A stretch of 64,000 nt of DNA, taken from the NCBI RefSeq assembly GCF_003814745.1, contig NZ_RKRD01000001.1:186001-250000 (forward strand). The letters run 5' to 3'. This document shows positions 1 through 8,615 of this stretch, in pieces. The DNA comes from Hydrogenoanaerobacterium saccharovorans. GTDB taxonomy: Bacteria > Bacillota > Clostridia > Oscillospirales > Ruminococcaceae. A model generated the notes under the pieces. That model saw only the letters and a program-made list of their open reading frames with translations. It made no database searches and was not told where the DNA came from. How positions within the stretch are numbered: position 1 is the stretch's first letter; every line of letters starts with the position of its first letter. Both the position numbers and the translations under genes were made by a program.

Positions 1-2
1 GC

Positions 3-695
3 ATGCAGGGTGCGTATTCCGTAATCAAGCTTGCAAAGCAAAATGGCAAGTTTAACATAGACCGTGATATGGTTCTGTGCTTCGAAACAAATAATAAAGG
101 CGAGTTTATCCTCAACATGAGCCGCATTGCCAATAAATCGGCTGTTGATGCGTTTGATTTAACGGATGCTGAAATTGAAGGCAGACGGCAGGCTCACCAA
201 ATAGTTGCTTTTATGAAGAAGTATATACCCGGGTTTGAAAATTGCCATATTGTTATGACAGGGCCTCATATTGGTGTTCGTGAAAGCCGAAAAATAGAAG
301 GCGTTTATAAGTTAACAGCAGAAGATTTGCTGAGTAACCGGATGTTTGAAGATGCAATTGCGATGGGAGGCTATCCCATTGATATACACTCGCCTGATGG
401 CGAAAGCACCAAGCATTGCTTTTTAAAACCGGGCAGTTGGTATTCTATTCCTTACCGCTGCCTTATTACAAATCAAATCAGCAACCTAGTTGTTGCAGGC
501 AGATGTATCAGTGCTACGCACGAAGCATGCGCCGCTGTTCGCGTTACGCCTATCTTAATGGCAATTGCCCAGGCGGCAGGAACAGCCGCTGCCCATAGTG
601 CACAAAACAACATTGCTGTAAATTGTATTGATATAAACTATCTGCGTAACAGACTCAAGAAAAACAATGTTTTTTTGGGAGAATACAATGCTTAA
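3..695 (+). CDS. FAD-dependent oxidoreductase, C-terminal part (gene starts before the window)
   Basis: The reading frame is open to the left edge, so the 230 residues seen are the C-terminal part of a longer protein. The stretch resembles the FAD-dependent oxidoreductase family of secreted or cytosolic flavoproteins (PF12831 type). It has a central region with GPHIGVRESRKIEG, and near the end the FAD-contacting segment NLVVAGRCISATHEACAAVR followed by a helix ILMAIAQAAGTAAA, typical of the last Rossmann-associated motif of that family. The substrate cannot be told. The first ATG at base 3 is unlikely to be the true start because the N-terminal GxGxxG dinucleotide motif is absent. A terminator hairpin lies about 100 bases downstream. 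Family assignment is fairly sure, function unknown. Confidence 0.75.
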   Translation: MQGAYSVIKLAKQNGKFNIDRDMVLCFETNNKGEFILNMSRIANKSAVDAFDLTDAEIEGRRQAHQIVAFMKKYIPGFENCHIVMTGPHIGVRESRKIEGVYKLTAEDLLSNRMFEDAIAMGGYPIDIHSPDGESTKHCFLKPGSWYSIPYRCLITNQISNLVVAGRCISATHEACAAVRVTPILMAIAQAAGTAAAHSAQNNIAVNCIDINYLRNRLKKNNVFLGEYNA

Positions 696-1183
696 TTGTT
701 ATTTGGGTTAGCACTTGCTTGAATTAATTTAGCAAAGCCAAGCGGCTTCGCCAACGTATGGCAGCGAAATATTTTTATATAATATTTAATGGTGTGCAAA
801 AGGCAGACAGTTTTTCGTAAGCTGTCTGCCTTTTGTTGCTTTTACACAATTCCTCCTATTCCATCAAACCGAGTACGCCCAAAGCACCGGATGTTAATTT
901 TTTACCGCATATTGATATAATTATTGATATTTTTAAATAGTATTAAAATAAGGAGGTGTGTAATCCGTCAAGCTATCCTATTGGTAATGTTCCGGTGTTA
1001 AGTGTAAACAGCACAAAATTTTATAAACTTGCATGATGTACAAGTTCTTGACACTTAAAGGTGTGCTTGCAACGGCATTTTTCAGCTCAGACTTTATAAG
1101 CCTGTTCTTAATGATGCAGAATATGCGTAAGGCAAAACAGCAGAGCCGCCATAGTGAAGTAAAATTTTGAAAGGTGGATAAAA
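696..1183. other. Intergenic region with terminator and decayed sequence
   Basis: No convincing gene lies here. It contains the terminator at 798-834, an isolated strong ribosome-binding-site-like AGGAGGTG at 951-958 followed directly by a stop, and a possible 35-codon open frame from the GTG near 1063 to the TGA near 1170 with no recognisable similarity. The pattern looks like remnants of lost genes rather than a functional locus. Confidence 0.4.
798..834 (+). terminator. Intrinsic terminator after the oxidoreductase
   Basis: Inverted repeat AAAGGCAGACAG / CTGTCTGCCTTT with an 11-base loop, and a T-rich end on both strands. It lies downstream of the oxidoreductase stop at 695. Confidence 0.75.
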
Positions 1184-2617
1184 ATGAGTAAACTTAAAAG
1201 AGCAATTCTGTTTGTAGCAGCAAATATTTTATTCATTATAACTCAAGTAGTAACCTGTGTACCTGTATTGGCACAGGAGCCGGCTTCACCAAGTGTACGG
1301 TTTGGTGTAATAAGCGATGTTCACCTCAATGATAAATCCTCACAAGATTACAAAGAAGATAAAAATTTAATCAAAGCACTTACGAAATTTAAGCAAGAAA
1401 ATATTGATGCACTAATGGTTGCGGGAGATATTGCAAACAGCGGGAAAAAGGGATCATATGAAAAGTTCAATAGCATTTTCAATCAAGTATTTGATGACCC
1501 CGCTACCAGACCGCAAAAGTTAATGGTAATGGGGAATCACGATTACTATGGAAGCATATTCCCGTCTTTATGCCGGTCTCGTTTTAAATCGGCTTTCGGG
1601 GCGGATATCAATAGAACAATTGTGATGAATGGTTACAGTTTTATTGGCGTAAGCACCAATGACAGGTCTACAGAAGGTGATTTTCCATCAAGTACATTAA
1701 ATTGGCTAAAACAGCAGATTGATAATGCCATTGCATCTGACCCCAACAAGCCTATCTTTGTTTTTTCGCATATCCCTGCAATTAACACAAATTATATGAG
1801 TGATGGTTGGGGAAATTCTGAACTCAGAAATTTTTTAAACAGTTATCCTCAAGTAATCCTGTTTGCGGGGCATACTCATTGCCCTTTAGAAGATGAACGT
1901 TCCATTGACCAGACAGATTTTACCTCCGTAGCTACATGCACATTAAGTTATACCGAACTTGAAAACGGCAAAGTAAATGGCAGTGTTCCTCCGCGTGCAG
2001 ACGAAGTTGCCCAAGGGCTGATTGTTGATGTTACCGATTCGACAGTAGACATTAAAAAATGGGACTTTCATAACGATGAGCAAATAAAAGACGATTGGAT
2101 GATTGATCTGCCAATATCAAAAACGGATTTTATTTACGGCAATACCAGGGCAGATTCAAGAAGTGCCCCAGAATTTGCTGAAGGCAGCAGCATTACCGTA
2201 ACTAATGTTACTCAAAACACTGCATCGTTCACTGTTCCGCAAGGTGTTCATGATGATTTTGTTCATTCATACCGTGTTAAAGTAATCAATCAAACTACAA
2301 ACCAAGTAACTTCCAATCAGTTGTGGTTTTCAGATTTTTATTTAGGTATTCCTCAAATGGCACCAACTCAAACCTTTACTGTCAGCGGGTTAAGCAAAGG
2401 AACAAAGTATCGTGTGGAAATAGCGGCAATTGAATCTTTTGGGAAAGAAAGCACTCCGTTAACCACCACCTTTACAACAGAACCTACTTCTATAGAAGGA
2501 ATTACTCCAATGCCTGATTTGGCAAAAGAGCAGTATCTAGATTCATCTATCCCAAAATACTTCGACAGCGGTGAGACCAGAACGGTAATAAACTTTGAAA
2601 ATGAGGGTGCAGCATGA
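1184..2617 (+). CDS. Secreted metallophosphoesterase with C-terminal fibronectin III-like domain
   Basis: A 477-residue protein with an N-terminal signal peptide (residues about 1-31, hydrophobic core ending in VLAQE). A calcineurin-like phosphoesterase domain spans about 38-270. The metal-binding signature blocks are visible: SDVHLND, AGDIAN, GNHDYYG, FSHIPA and FAGHTHC. Residues about 330-430 look like a fibronectin type III domain (for example SFTVPQG, YRVKVINQ, TFTVSGLSKGTKYRVEIAAIE). It probably hydrolyses phosphoesters outside the cell or at the wall; the substrate is unknown. The start is set by GAAAGGTGG eight bases ahead of ATG. It stands alone, closed by the terminator at 2756-2790. 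Confidence 0.88.
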   Translation: MSKLKRAILFVAANILFIITQVVTCVPVLAQEPASPSVRFGVISDVHLNDKSSQDYKEDKNLIKALTKFKQENIDALMVAGDIANSGKKGSYEKFNSIFNQVFDDPATRPQKLMVMGNHDYYGSIFPSLCRSRFKSAFGADINRTIVMNGYSFIGVSTNDRSTEGDFPSSTLNWLKQQIDNAIASDPNKPIFVFSHIPAINTNYMSDGWGNSELRNFLNSYPQVILFAGHTHCPLEDERSIDQTDFTSVATCTLSYTELENGKVNGSVPPRADEVAQGLIVDVTDSTVDIKKWDFHNDEQIKDDWMIDLPISKTDFIYGNTRADSRSAPEFAEGSSITVTNVTQNTASFTVPQGVHDDFVHSYRVKVINQTTNQVTSNQLWFSDFYLGIPQMAPTQTFTVSGLSKGTKYRVEIAAIESFGKESTPLTTTFTTEPTSIEGITPMPDLAKEQYLDSSIPKYFDSGETRTVINFENEGAA

Positions 2618-2755
2618 TTATATCCCAATTGATTAGAGTGATGTAACTTCAAATAATTATCCTAGATATAAATTCAATTGCGCTTTGCACAGCAAACTCT
2701 ATGACAATATCAGCGCTTATTTTACTTACAATAATCTCTCTTAAAACAGCATAAT

Positions 2756-2790
2756 AAAAAGGCAGTAGATAGTCTATCTACTGCCTTTTG
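2756..2790 (+). terminator. Intrinsic terminator, bidirectional
   Basis: AAAAAGGCAGTAGATAG / CTATCTACTGCCTTTT perfect hairpin with T-tract, about 140 bases after the metallophosphoesterase stop. It shields that gene from the pseudogene block that follows. Confidence 0.8.
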
Positions 2791-2859
2791 TGTTGAAAAT
2801 TACTCACCAAAGCAGCCCACAATCTTACCATAATCTACAATAAAATGATGATACGCTTA

Positions 2860-3368
2860 CCCTGAACGCATTACTGCAATGGCAGCTTCTGGTGAATAGG
2901 GCGCATGCTACCTCGTCTGTGCTGATGATTGGCCCCTTTGCCATAACCGCAAGCTCTTGCAGCAACCTTTGAATTGGGTGTAGTTGTGGGGCCAGCGATA
3001 CTCTTGCAGCATCTGCATACCATCGGGGGTGATGCCCGCAATCTGTCGGTCTAGCGCAGGGTTGATGCGATTGAGATAGATGCTCACAAGTGATGGAACG
3101 GTGTCGGAGCGCGCTCTCAGTGGCGGCAGAGGCACTACCACACAATCAATCTCTCGCACAAACTCCTGCCCAATGGGTGAGATCCACTCGTTGGCAGTAC
3201 GCACGCTGCTGAAAAGCACGCGGTTGCGCCTGCATACCTCCATTACCTGCAGTGCAGCGATAAGCTCACGAGCCATCTCCCCGTCAAGTGCATCGACATT
3301 GCGAAGGTGCAGTGTGTTGACGGTGTCGCTTAGCGGACAATTTGGGCTGTTGAGAAGAAAATCCCATG
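2860..3368 (-). pseudogene. Fragment of a sigma-54-dependent transcriptional activator (AAA+ domain), frameshifted
   Basis: On the minus strand, 3368 down to about 2975 encodes a piece of the central AAA+ domain of a sigma-54 activator. It has TLHLRNVDAL (the Walker B-side LHLxN(I/V)xxL motif), then PLPPLRARSDTVPSLV and the sensor II-like EYRWPHNYTQF, corresponding to the family's WPGNVREL. After a frameshift near 2975 the sequence continues in another frame as RLLQELAVMAKGPIISTDEV, which is how the family proceeds. There is no N-terminal Walker A part and no HTH domain, so it is a broken remnant. Its neighbours are other gene fragments. Confidence 0.7.
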
Positions 3369-3383
3369 TCTTTTTGTTGAAAG

Positions 3384-3535
3384 GTGGGCATAGTTAACCC
3401 TGAAATGATTGCCGATTATGTGATACTTGATGCGTCAATGATCAAGAATCTGCCTCGCAACATAGCGGCGGCCACAGGTGTGGATGCACTTGCACATGCC
3501 ATTGAGTGCTTCACCTCCAACAAGGCAAATCCTTG
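3384..3535 (+). pseudogene. Fragment of an iron-containing alcohol dehydrogenase
   Basis: About 50 codons reading VNPEMIADYVILDASMIKNL then ATGVDALAHAIECFTSNKA match the middle of the Fe-ADH family, around the iron-binding D...H motif (DALAHAIE). Both ends are missing: similarity stops abruptly at about 3530, where the sequence switches to an unrelated fragment. It is not expected to give an active enzyme. Confidence 0.7.
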
Positions 3536-3799
3536 CTTTTTAATCTTGAGGTGCGCCAAGGGCAAAAGAATATCTTTGGCGGGCAGTACTTCGAGTGTAT
3601 GAAATCACCGTTTCTCGGTACACACGGTCATATCGCTATGTGTACCGATGACCTTGCAGGTGCAATGGAGGAGCTTAAGTCTAAGGGCTTCAGCTTCAAC
3701 ATGGATACCGCCGCCTACGACACTGACGGCAGAATAACGAATGTCTATCTTGCAGGTGAGTTTGCGGGTTTTGCAATCCACATTATGCAGAAGAAATGA
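3526..3799 (+). pseudogene. C-terminal fragment of a KDPG/KHG-aldolase-type protein with VOC-like tail
   Basis: The frame reads FNLEVRQGQKNIFGG, YFECMKSPFLGTHGHIAM, then ends in GFAIHIMQKK. This resembles the glyoxalase-like C-terminal extension found on some clostridial 2-dehydro-3-deoxyphosphogluconate aldolases. The aldolase TIM-barrel part with the catalytic Lys is absent. It overlaps the end of the Fe-ADH fragment in a different frame, suggesting a deletion junction. A short translated protein is possible, but a remnant is more likely. Confidence 0.55.
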
Positions 3800-3810
3800 A
3801 AAAGTGACGG

Positions 3811-3856
3811 AAAAAACCTTCTATCGAAGAGTAAAAACTACGATAGAAGGTTTTTT
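3811..3856 (+). terminator. Intrinsic terminator after the aldolase fragment
   Basis: Perfect 16-base stem AAAAAACCTTCTATCG / CGATAGAAGGTTTTTT with a 14-base loop. It was probably the original terminator of the operon whose remains precede it. Confidence 0.8.
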
Positions 3857-4017
3857 GTACCAAGGGGCTATATGCACATCTTAAAGAATTAGAAGATACC
3901 ATGATATATTATAATTGAGGCAACATATAACTGAATGGATTCAGAATGGAATATAAATAAGGATAGGAAAAAATATGCAAGGATATGAATCTCATCACAT
4001 GGTTTTTATCAAAGTTA

Positions 4018-4527
4018 CTAAAACAACTTTATAAAACTTTCCAGTTGCTTATCGCCCTCTGGTATAGAGTATATCGTTCCTGCGCCAACGCCATATGTAA
4101 ACATAAATTTTCCGTCGTCACGCAAATTCAGCGTGACTTTTTTTCCAAAACCTTTTTTAAGGCTTTGTATTTCAGCACCGGTAAAGTGAAAGCACATATC
4201 ATTATCTATGGTTAAGTTTTCTTTGCTTAGTCCATCGCCGATGGATAAAAAGTAAATGTCAGTGCCTTTAAAGCAAGTAATAAACATAATTTCTTCAAAA
4301 GGGTTTTCGTTAAAATGAACCCTAAGTCCAACTACGCTTGCCGCAACATTAGCAGCAACATTTTTTAATAAGTAGCCTCCTGCCTTTTTAAATGTAGACA
4401 TGGCGCTGCTTTTAGAAGCTGTTAATGTCATATCCCAGCCTTTTAATTCGGGCATGGCTTCTTCTGCAGTTTTTCTTACCAAAGCAATATAATCTTGCTG
4501 TTTTTGCTTTTTATTGAATAATCCCAT
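4018..4527 (-). CDS. Conserved hypothetical cytosolic protein
   Basis: A 169-residue soluble protein from the ATG at 4527 (MGLFNKKQKQQ); GGGGAG lies 7 bases upstream, so the longer open frame to 4578 is not used. There is no signal peptide, although a short Ala/Val-rich stretch (residues 52-64) could be an amphipathic or buried helix. The second half is beta-rich with alternating hydrophobics (EEIMFITCFKGTDIYFLSIG), and the ending IYSIPEG is followed by a charged helix. I do not recognise the family. It is monocistronic, with its 3' end facing the pseudogene block. Confidence 0.65.
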   Translation of the reverse strand: MGLFNKKQKQQDYIALVRKTAEEAMPELKGWDMTLTASKSSAMSTFKKAGGYLLKNVAANVAASVVGLRVHFNENPFEEIMFITCFKGTDIYFLSIGDGLSKENLTIDNDMCFHFTGAEIQSLKKGFGKKVTLNLRDDGKFMFTYGVGAGTIYSIPEGDKQLESFIKLF

Positions 4528-4608
4528 TGTCATTCTCCCCGTTGTTGTCAAAGCTACACATAACAAGCATATTACCACAGTTTTTGCAGTGCAGCTTTTA
4601 TTTTAAAC

Positions 4609-4648
4609 AAAAAAACCTCGCGACGCAGTTTGCGTAGCGAGGTTTTTG
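4609..4648 (-). terminator. Terminator of the tRNA-Leu gene
   Basis: Hairpin AACCTCGC / GCGAGGTT with an internal GACGCA/TGCGTA extension; the minus-strand T-tract lies at about 4609-4615. It sits immediately downstream (minus strand) of tRNA-Leu. Confidence 0.75.
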
Positions 4649-4650
4649 TT

Positions 4651-4737
4651 TGGTGCGGATAACAGGACTTGAACCTGCATGAGCGTGAACTCACTAGAAC
4701 CTGAATCTAGCGCGTCTGCCAATTCCGCCATATCCGC
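4651..4737 (-). tRNA. tRNA-Leu (anticodon CAG)
   Basis: An 87-base cloverleaf read on the minus strand. The acceptor arm GCGGATA pairs with TATCCGC and CCA is encoded. The anticodon stem CTAGA/TCTAG holds the loop TTCAGGT, giving anticodon CAG. There is a long variable arm, as expected for class II Leu tRNA, and the T arm contains GGTTCAAGTCC. A terminator follows at once. Confidence 0.95.
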
Positions 4738-5014
4738 ATATATAACGTTCCCTTTTAATTTTTACACGGTGAAGAAAACTTAAAACCGAGGTGGAGCACT
4801 TAGCTTAACCCACAAATATAAAAACGAGAAAAATCTCGAATTTATCGAATAATTGAATATGTATACAGAAGTGCACAACCTAAATCTAGTGCACAAAGTC
4901 CATCATATCCGCATGTTGCTTTACTATATTATCATTTCCCAATTATTTTGTCAAGATGTTTCTGAAAAAATGATTGAAACAGGGAGATGCATCTCGCGTC
5001 TCCCTGTTAGTTAA
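4738..5014. other. Intergenic region upstream of tRNA-Leu, containing a decayed partial tRNA-Leu copy
   Basis: Bases 4876-4914 resemble the 5' half of the neighbouring tRNA-Leu (4696-4739). The shared blocks are AACCT.AATCTAG (anticodon arm) and TCC..CATATCCGCAT (acceptor and D side), in the same orientation, with the middle degraded. No T arm can be found for it. I see no other feature in the stretch. Confidence 0.5.
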
Positions 5015-5791
5015 TTAGAATCTGCGTTTTTGCCTTTGTATCGAGAGAATACAAACAATTACAGAAATTACCGCAATGGCGCCCGATGCAATGGTAATTA
5101 CCATCCATAGCCGAACACTGCTTTCTGGCTTGGGCGGCTGTACTACAGCAGGCTGTGTGATTGCTTCAGCAGGCTGATCGGGCTCTGACTCAGATGCAGA
5201 AGAGGAAGAAGAAGCTTCCGATTGGGAAGAAGATGATGGGGGAGGTGTAATTGTACCCACAACCTTGGGGGGCGCCTCTTTGACGGGCGGGGCAGAAGTC
5301 TGCTCGGGTTCTTCAGGTACTTCTGGCTCTTCTACAGGTGTTTCGTACAATTCCTGCAAATCGTTTAAGTTATAATAGATACGGTAATCTTCGATGGGAT
5401 GCATCTTTTTACCATAAATAATGATGCTGTCGCCTCGGTAATCAATTTCTAATGTGACATCTTTGTCTTTGAGTTCTTCCAACACTTGAACAGGAATAAT
5501 TTTATAGTCTTTGGCTTCGACATAGATGATTGCTTCATCGGATGCATACGTAATGTCCTCTCGTATACCCATCCAGTAGTCATAAGCCAAACGATCTGCG
5601 TCGTTGGTACTTTTGCGCGATGTTCTTCTATGACCACTGTCAACAATTTCACTGCTGTCGTAAACCTGTTCACTATTGCCTATTGCCGGAGACACAGAGT
5701 TTATCAGTTGCAAAGCACTTACCGGCAGTAATGCAAATACCAAACAAAATGTGACGATGTAGGTTAGCGTACCGCGCATACTTTTCTTCAT
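5015..5791 (-). CDS. Putative membrane-anchored surface protein with Pro/Ser-rich linker
   Basis: A 258-residue protein from the ATG at 5791, chosen because AGGAGGG lies 8 bases ahead. N-terminal signal sequence (MKKSMRGTLTYIVTFCLVF, core to about residue 28). A soluble ectodomain of about 120 residues follows with no recognised motif; it is rich in acidic and aromatic residues (DADRLAYDYWMGIREDI). Residues about 150-215 are a low-complexity linker full of Pro, Glu and Ser. The end is a transmembrane helix (about 228-250) and a basic tail QRQKRRF, giving type I topology with the ectodomain outside. It might act as a wall-spanning sensor or anchor, but the function is unknown. Monocistronic. 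Confidence 0.75.
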   Translation of the reverse strand: MKKSMRGTLTYIVTFCLVFALLPVSALQLINSVSPAIGNSEQVYDSSEIVDSGHRRTSRKSTNDADRLAYDYWMGIREDITYASDEAIIYVEAKDYKIIPVQVLEELKDKDVTLEIDYRGDSIIIYGKKMHPIEDYRIYYNLNDLQELYETPVEEPEVPEEPEQTSAPPVKEAPPKVVGTITPPPSSSSQSEASSSSSASESEPDQPAEAITQPAVVQPPKPESSVRLWMVITIASGAIAVISVIVCILSIQRQKRRF

Positions 5792-5950
5792 GGGGTTGTC
5801 CCTCCTACTCATAAAAGGTAATGAATGCATATCTCAAGTTGAAAATATTGGAGATATTTTCCTAATTTAATTATACACGATATGAAAATGAAAGCAAGAA
5901 AAATGTAGTGAAAGTGCAATTTTTAGGTAATAATCAGCAAAAAGATATGG

Positions 5951-5979
5951 TTGACAAGAATACACCAATGTGGTATAGT
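5951..5979 (+). promoter_or_regulatory. Promoter of perR-rubrerythrin
   Basis: TTGACA at 5951-5956 and TATAGT at 5974-5979, separated by exactly 17 bases: a near-consensus sigma-A promoter upstream of perR. Confidence 0.8.
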
Positions 5980-5993
5980 ATAGACACAGTAAA

Positions 5994-6016
5994 CGATAAC
6001 AATTACTATTATCGCT
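5994..6016 (+). promoter_or_regulatory. Probable PerR/Fur-type operator
   Basis: A short inverted repeat GATAA...TTATC centred at about 6005 (GATAACAATTACTATTATC) lies just downstream of the expected transcription start. It resembles the AT-rich palindromic Per/Fur boxes, so autoregulation is likely. The match is judged by eye. Confidence 0.55.
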
Positions 6017-6048
6017 GATTGAATAAAGAAATAAGAGAGAAAACTGTA

Positions 6049-6426
6049 ATGAAATATTCAAAGCAGAGAGAACTTGTACTGAACACTGTCATAGAAAATC
6101 CAGTACATCCTACTGCCGATTTTGTGTACAGCCATCTCCGAAGCGCAAACCCAAACATCAGCCTTGGTACTGTATATCGCAATTTGAATCTGCTTGCCGA
6201 TCATGGTCTCATTCATAAAATAGCGATCCCCAACGGCAGCGACCGTTTCGATTTTCGTACGGATGAACATTATCATATGATTTGCGACTGCTGCGGAGAG
6301 GTTTTTGATGTAGAACTGGATAGTTTGAAAGAGCTGGATTCTGAAATTGAAAAAAGCACAGGGTTTGTTGTCAGGCATCATGATCTCATTATCAATGGTT
6401 TATGTAATAAATGCAAACATAAATAA
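6049..6426 (+). CDS. perR: Peroxide-responsive Fur-family repressor PerR
   Basis: A 125-residue Fur-family regulator. The winged-helix half contains the recognition segment SLGTVYRNLNLLADHGLI. The C-terminal half has RFDFRTDEHYH, carrying the Asp/His ligands of the PerR sensing site, and two CxxC pairs (CDCC and CNKC) for the structural zinc. The RFDF signature and the rubrerythrin downstream favour PerR over Fur or Zur. I use the ATG at 6049 (AGAGAG about 11 bases ahead) rather than the frame's earlier start at 6019. It should repress itself and the following rubrerythrin until peroxide oxidises its Fe-bound His residues. Confidence 0.88.
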   Translation: MKYSKQRELVLNTVIENPVHPTADFVYSHLRSANPNISLGTVYRNLNLLADHGLIHKIAIPNGSDRFDFRTDEHYHMICDCCGEVFDVELDSLKELDSEIEKSTGFVVRHHDLIINGLCNKCKHK

Positions 6427-6450
6427 TATAAGACAGAAAGAGGTAAGATT

Positions 6451-6984
6451 ATGGAATTAAAAGGATCGAAAACCGAAGCGAATTTACTGGCTGCGTTTGC
6501 AGGCGAATCTCAAGCAAGAAACAAATACACCTATTATGCATCCAAAGCAAAAAAAGAAGGCTTTGAGCAGATTGCAGCGCTGTTTACCGAAACGGCAAAC
6601 AATGAAAAAGAACATGCCGAAATATGGTTTAAACTGGCTCACGGGATCGGAACAACCTCTGAGAATCTGAAGGACGCTGCTGCGGGCGAGAATTATGAAT
6701 GGACAGATATGTACAAAGGCTTTGCCGAAACCGCCAAAGAAGAAGGCTTTGATAAAATTGCATTTTTATTCGAAGCTGTTGCAAAAATTGAAAAAGAGCA
6801 CGAAGAGAGATACTGTGCACTTCTTGCAAATGTTGAAAACGATACTGTATTTAAAAAAGACGAAGAGATCGTTTGGATTTGCTTAAACTGCGGACATATT
6901 CATCGCGGTAAAACTGCGCCTGAAAAATGCCCGGTGTGTGACCACCCCAAGGCTTACTTTGCACAAAGAGTGAAAAACTACTAA
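6451..6984 (+). CDS. rbr: Rubrerythrin
   Basis: A 177-residue non-haem di-iron peroxidase. The N-terminal ferritin-like four-helix domain carries the iron ligands in AGESQARNKY, NEKEHAEIW and EKEHEERY. The C-terminal rubredoxin domain (about 138-172) has two CxxC knuckles, WICLNCGH and CPVCDHP. It reduces hydrogen peroxide to water with electrons from NADH or rubredoxin in the cytosol of anaerobes. It starts 24 bases after perR, so the two form an operon controlled by the peroxide sensor. Length and motifs are normal. Confidence 0.95.
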   Translation: MELKGSKTEANLLAAFAGESQARNKYTYYASKAKKEGFEQIAALFTETANNEKEHAEIWFKLAHGIGTTSENLKDAAAGENYEWTDMYKGFAETAKEEGFDKIAFLFEAVAKIEKEHEERYCALLANVENDTVFKKDEEIVWICLNCGHIHRGKTAPEKCPVCDHPKAYFAQRVKNY

Positions 6985-7010
6985 TTACTAATTAAATGAA
7001 TCTACATTAT

Positions 7011-7045
7011 AAAAGCCGCCTGATTCGCAATCAGGCGGCTTTTTG
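7011..7045 (+). terminator. Bidirectional terminator between rubrerythrin and the NSS transporter
   Basis: AAAAGCCGCCTGATT / AATCAGGCGGCTTTTT hairpin serving the convergent genes on both sides. Confidence 0.85.
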
Positions 7046-7054
7046 TGTTATTGG

Positions 7055-8410
7055 TTATGCAGGGATAAGCCCCATTACAAAGATTACAAGAATTAGTGCC
7101 GGAGCAATATATTTTATGCATATATTGAATATGCGGCTAATATGGAATTTTACGCCATGCTGCTGTACTTCTGCAGCAACATTGTCCACACCCCATACGT
7201 AGCCCACAAACAGACAAGTACAAAATGCACCAATCGGCATAAAGATCTTATCGGTTAGAAAGCCCATTGCATCAAACAAGTTCATACCGGCTATAGTAAA
7301 GTCTGCAAGCGGCCCCATCGAGAGCGATGCAAATATACCGATAATGCCCATAATGATTGCCATTAGCACCGTTGCCTTAATACGGCTCCAGTGATAATGG
7401 TCGATAAAGTAAGCGGCAACAACCTCCAACAAGGCAATAGCTGAGGTAGCAGCTGCAAAGAACACCAGGATAAAGAACAAAAGGCCGAACAGCCCGCCGA
7501 AAGGCATGGAGCTGAAAACAGAAGGAAGTGTTTCAAAAATAAGGCCGGGGCCCGCGGTGGGTTTAAACCCAAATGCAAATACGGCGGGAAGAATGGCAAG
7601 ACCGGACAAAACAGCCATTAATGTATCGAGGCCTACGATGTAAAATGCATTTTTTTGCAGGTTGGAATCTTTCTTTAAATAGCTGCCGTAGGTGATTGCA
7701 ATACCAAGGCCAAGGCTGAGGCTAAAGAAAATCTGCCCCATAGCAAGAACCATAACGTTACTGAGTTCGCGCAGCGAGCCCAGTGCATCAAATCTTGGTA
7801 CAAGAAGAAATTTTACACCTGCCATACCGCCCGGTAAAGTGACTGAACGCGCTGCCACAACTACAATCAAAACAAAAAGGCAGGGCAACATAAACTTGCT
7901 TGCCTTTTCAATGCCTTTGGCAACGCCCCCTATAACAACTACCGCACAAAATGCCATAAAAAATATATGCCAAATGGCAGGTTCAAACGTGCTGGATACA
8001 AATTTTCCGAAATAAGCTGAGGTATCCGAGCCGAATTTGCCGCCGGTCAAGTAAGCAAAAATATATTTCATCACCCACCCACCAACTACGCTGTAGTACG
8101 AGAGAATGATAAAAGAACAAACACAGCACAGAACGCCGACAAACGTCCATTTTTTGTTCAACTTTTGAAATGCACCAATGGGATTAAGCTCTGTTTTTCT
8201 GCCTATACTCATTTCAGCGAGCATTATAGGAACACCGAGAATCAGTGCGAATAAAATATAAAATACAATAAAAAATCCACCGCCGCTGTTACCGGCGATG
8301 TAGGGGAACTTCCACAGGTTGCCAAGCCCGATTGCAGAGCCTGCGGCTGCAAGAATAAACCCGAGTGATGAGGTGAACTGACCTCGGTTGTGTTTTGGTG
8401 ATTGGGACAT
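7055..8410 (-). CDS. Sodium-dependent amino-acid transporter, NSS/SNF family
   Basis: A 451-residue polytopic membrane protein with about 11-12 helices. It begins with the family hallmark GFILAAAGSAIGLGNLWKFP, which is TM1 with the unwound Na+ and substrate site, followed by GGGFFIVFYILF. Bacterial members such as LeuT, TnaT and MhsT import neutral or aromatic amino acids with Na+; the substrate here cannot be told. The ATG has GGAG upstream (AAAGGAGTACACTT). It is monocistronic and ends against the shared terminator at 7011-7045. Confidence 0.9.
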   Translation of the reverse strand: MSQSPKHNRGQFTSSLGFILAAAGSAIGLGNLWKFPYIAGNSGGGFFIVFYILFALILGVPIMLAEMSIGRKTELNPIGAFQKLNKKWTFVGVLCCVCSFIILSYYSVVGGWVMKYIFAYLTGGKFGSDTSAYFGKFVSSTFEPAIWHIFFMAFCAVVVIGGVAKGIEKASKFMLPCLFVLIVVVAARSVTLPGGMAGVKFLLVPRFDALGSLRELSNVMVLAMGQIFFSLSLGLGIAITYGSYLKKDSNLQKNAFYIVGLDTLMAVLSGLAILPAVFAFGFKPTAGPGLIFETLPSVFSSMPFGGLFGLLFFILVFFAAATSAIALLEVVAAYFIDHYHWSRIKATVLMAIIMGIIGIFASLSMGPLADFTIAGMNLFDAMGFLTDKIFMPIGAFCTCLFVGYVWGVDNVAAEVQQHGVKFHISRIFNICIKYIAPALILVIFVMGLIPA

Positions 8411-8615
8411 AAGTGTACTCCTTTTCTCTTAGATCGATAAACGCAATACTTTATAGTTTACTTCATATAGGGAATAATATCAATATTCAACAAAAATCTT
8501 GCACCTTTACCCCATAAAACTACGAATTGCATGTCGATTTTTCTTACACGTTGACGAATATATTTACAAAAATGCCAATGCACATTACACTGTTATGTAA
8601 AGGGAGGGATAAGGC

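Noticed and set aside
3080..3397. Plus-strand 105-codon frame across the pseudogene block
   Set aside because: It is the complement of the sigma-54 fragment and has no independent similarity or ribosome site.
4651..4914. Attachment site of an integrated element at tRNA-Leu
   Set aside because: The copy is the 5' half of the tRNA, no integrase is near, and the 3' half is missing, so a decayed tRNA is the simpler view.
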